Assembly (NCBI GenBank): GCA_946480675.1
Contig: CAMLKS010000152.1
Coordinates: forward strand, 1 to 6,230
Length of the DNA stretch: 6,230 nt
Direction: 5' to 3'
Source of the DNA: an uncultured Bacteroidota bacterium
Lineage (GTDB): Bacteria > Bacteroidota > Bacteroidia > Chitinophagales > Chitinophagaceae
The notes below the pieces were generated by a model that was given only the letters and a program-made list of their open reading frames with translations, made no database searches and had not been told where the DNA came from. Position numbers and translations under genes: made by a program. The first letter of the stretch is position 1; the number at the start of each line of letters is the position of its first letter. This document shows, piece after piece, positions 4,790-6,230 of the stretch.

Positions 4790-6230
4790 TTATCGGATCA
4801 GCGAAATATCGCCTTTTGTAAATATTCTTTCACCACTGGCGCATTGTGTTTCTATCATATATACGAATACATCAGGTGTCAATTCCTGGTTTTTGAAAGT
4901 ACCATCCCAGCCATAGTTAGGGTCATTGGCGGGGAAATCGTAGGCTTCAAACAGCATCTGGCCCCACCTGTTATACACTTTCAGCGCTTTGATGGTTTTT
5001 ACACCCCTGATGGAAGGATAGAAGCGGTCGTTCACGCCATCGCCATTCGGGGTGAATGTATTGGGTACAAATAATATAGACTGGTCGCAATTTACCGTGA
5101 TGGTAATATCGTCTTTGGCTTCACAGCCCAGGCTGTTATATACGGTAGCAGTATATTTTACAGTACGCTCCAGTATTAGTTTGGGACTGTAGCAATCTGC
5201 ACAGCTAAGGCCGGATGTGGGCGACCATGCTATACGTGTTGCGTTGGTCACTTTAGCATCCAGTGTTATTTCCTGTCCGGCTACGCCTTCTCTGTCCGGC
5301 CCTAGGTCTATGGTCGGCATAGGTACAACATTCACCATTTGCGAGAGCGTATCGGTAAAACACTCATTTTGCTTAATGGCTACGTGGTATAGTGTTGGGG
5401 TAGTGGCACTGGAAAGTGGTGTGGCGCTGTTTGCGTTATTTAAAGATGCGCCGGGCCACCATGTATATTCACTGCCACCGCGTGCGTATAATTGTATGTT
5501 GGTGCCTTCGCACACTTCCTGGGGTGGCCCTACTGCTACTTCGCCTTTGGTGAGCACTGTAATAGCTACTTTGCCTGTAGCAGGACAATTATTGCTATCT
5601 ACAATGTCCACCGTATAGGTTGTGGTCACAGTTGGTTTGGCATTGGTTTTAGGACAAGTAGGGCAGGTAAGGGTAGCTGGTGGGGTCCATTTATAAGTAA
5701 CACCGCCCGAAGCCTCCAGGCTTATATCGTTGCCAATACAGAGATATTGATCTGGTGTTAAAGCCAGGTCCGGTTTAGGGTAGTTTTGAACATCTGCAGT
5801 TGCAATAGCTTCGCAACCATTGGCATCTGTTACTTTTACGGTATAGGTACCCGCAGGTAGCTTTATAGCAGAATCTGTTGCCTGAGCAGGGGTTGTGTTC
5901 CAACTGTACACAAGCGGCATTGCGCCACCACTAATACCGGTAACCTTTGCAGAACCATCGCTGTATCCTTCGCAGGTTTTTTCCATTCCCGCAGCCGTAA
6001 TAGTGAAAGGCACAGGTTCCGTTATAACCGCCTTGGCAGTATCCATACAACCATTACCGTCTGTTACCGTAACTGTATAAGTACCGGCGGGTAAAGAGCC
6101 TGCGTTTTGCGTGGTTTGCGGAGGTGTTGTGTTCCAGCTATATGTGTATGGAGCCGTACCAACGCTTACAGCGATTTTTGCTGCACCATTATTATCGCCA
6201 TTGCATTTGGCATTCGTAATGCCGGTCAGC
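4790..6230 (-). CDS. Large secreted SprB-repeat/PKD-like protein with type B T9SS sorting domain (5' end outside window)
   Basis: The last 479 codons of a longer gene, open to the window edge. The methionine at 6046-6044 lies inside a repeat and is not the start. In order there are: a partial SprB repeat (6230-6014) and a second one (6013-5777), each with P-x-x-Y-S-W-N-T-T-P and L-P-A-G-T-Y-T-V-x-V-T-D-x-N-G-C; three Ig/PKD-like domains of about 72 residues (about 5770-5550, 5539-5324 and 5311-5090), the first and third with a C-x-x-C (C-P-T-C, C-A-D-C); and a C-terminal gliding-motility-associated (CHU_C, type B sorting) domain from about 5071, with F-V-P-N-T-F-T-P-N-G-D-G-V-N-D, Y-N-R-W-G, G-W-D-G-T-F and a final K-G-D-I-S-L-I-R. 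The family is exported by Sec, then across the outer membrane by the type IX system. Its role may be adhesion or gliding, but no ligand is evident. It ends at its own terminator and is a separate transcription unit from the sigma operon. Confidence 0.93.
   Translation of the reverse strand, partial: LTGITNAKCNGDNNGAAKIAVSVGTAPYTYSWNTTPPQTTQNAGSLPAGTYTVTVTDGNGCMDTAKAVITEPVPFTITAAGMEKTCEGYSDGSAKVTGISGGAMPLVYSWNTTPAQATDSAIKLPAGTYTVKVTDANGCEAIATADVQNYPKPDLALTPDQYLCIGNDISLEASGGVTYKWTPPATLTCPTCPKTNAKPTVTTTYTVDIVDSNNCPATGKVAITVLTKGEVAVGPPQEVCEGTNIQLYARGGSEYTWWPGASLNNANSATPLSSATTPTLYHVAIKQNECFTDTLSQMVNVVPMPTIDLGPDREGVAGQEITLDAKVTNATRIAWSPTSGLSCADCYSPKLILERTVKYTATVYNSLGCEAKDDITITVNCDQSILFVPNTFTPNGDGVNDRFYPSIRGVKTIKALKVYNRWGQMLFEAYDFPANDPNYGWDGTFKNQELTPDVFVYMIETQCASGERIFTKGDISLIR
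5777..6230 (-). repeat. Two tandem SprB-type repeats (first one cut by the edge)
   Basis: Two units of about 72 (partial) and 79 residues align over Y-S-W-N-T-T-P-(P/A)-Q-(T/A)-T, L-P-A-G-T-Y-T-V, V-T-D-(G/A)-N-G-C and a C-x-G-(D/Y)-x-x-G-(A/S)-A-K start motif. The repeat series probably continues beyond the window, as SprB-type adhesins often carry many copies. How many lie outside cannot be told. Confidence 0.8.

Noticed and set aside
4790..6046. Taking the ATG at 6046-6044 as the start of the sorting-domain gene
   Set aside because: The frame continues without stop to the window edge and encodes another SprB repeat. The methionine falls within the repeat just after N-G-C, so it is internal.

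Overview
The window looks like a chromosomal segment of a Bacteroidota species, plausibly Chitinophagaceae-like (lineage is inference). The reasons are a type B sorting domain of the type IX secretion system with SprB repeats, a Bacteroidetes-type ECF sigma factor followed by a FecR/DUF4974 anti-sigma gene, and STN plus carboxypeptidase-regulatory-like domains. All five genes lie on the minus strand, so transcription runs from high to low coordinates, and coding density is high.

Layout in transcription order. (1) 6230-4790: the 3' part of a large secreted, surface-directed protein with two SprB repeats, three Ig/PKD-like domains and a gliding-motility-type C-terminal sorting domain. It is cut by the window edge and ends at a rho-independent-type hairpin (4741-4762). 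(2) 4617-4051: an ECF sigma factor. (3) 4037-3063: a FecR-type membrane anti-sigma factor. (4) 3050-1200: an exported 616-residue protein with an STN domain, a carboxypeptidase-regulatory-like domain and a TonB-box-like strand. These are followed not by a TonB receptor plug and barrel but by about twelve short 'QVAGxxN' repeats and a small C-terminal beta-rich module. (5) 1134-13: a 373-residue exported protein with the same repeat and C-terminal module but no STN domain. Genes 2 to 4 are separated by only 13 and 12 bases and form an operon. Gene 5 follows after 65 bases.

The most interesting reading is a cell-surface signalling module of the FecI/FecR kind in which the TonB-dependent transducer is replaced by an STN-tagged repeat protein. 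A bipartite element, ATAGGGGTA-N14-TGTC(G/A)TA, occurs upstream of the sigma gene and again upstream of the 373-residue gene, in the same orientation and with identical spacing. It looks like an ECF promoter. If so, the sigma factor controls its own operon and the sensor-less paralogue as output. Perfect 9-base inverted repeat arms lie over the second copy's -10 half and the start codon of the 373-residue gene.

The only gap of note (4618-4789, 172 bases) holds the terminator and the sigma operon promoter. No RNA genes, CRISPR arrays, insertion sequences or attachment sites were seen. Family assignments are by eye, with no database search.
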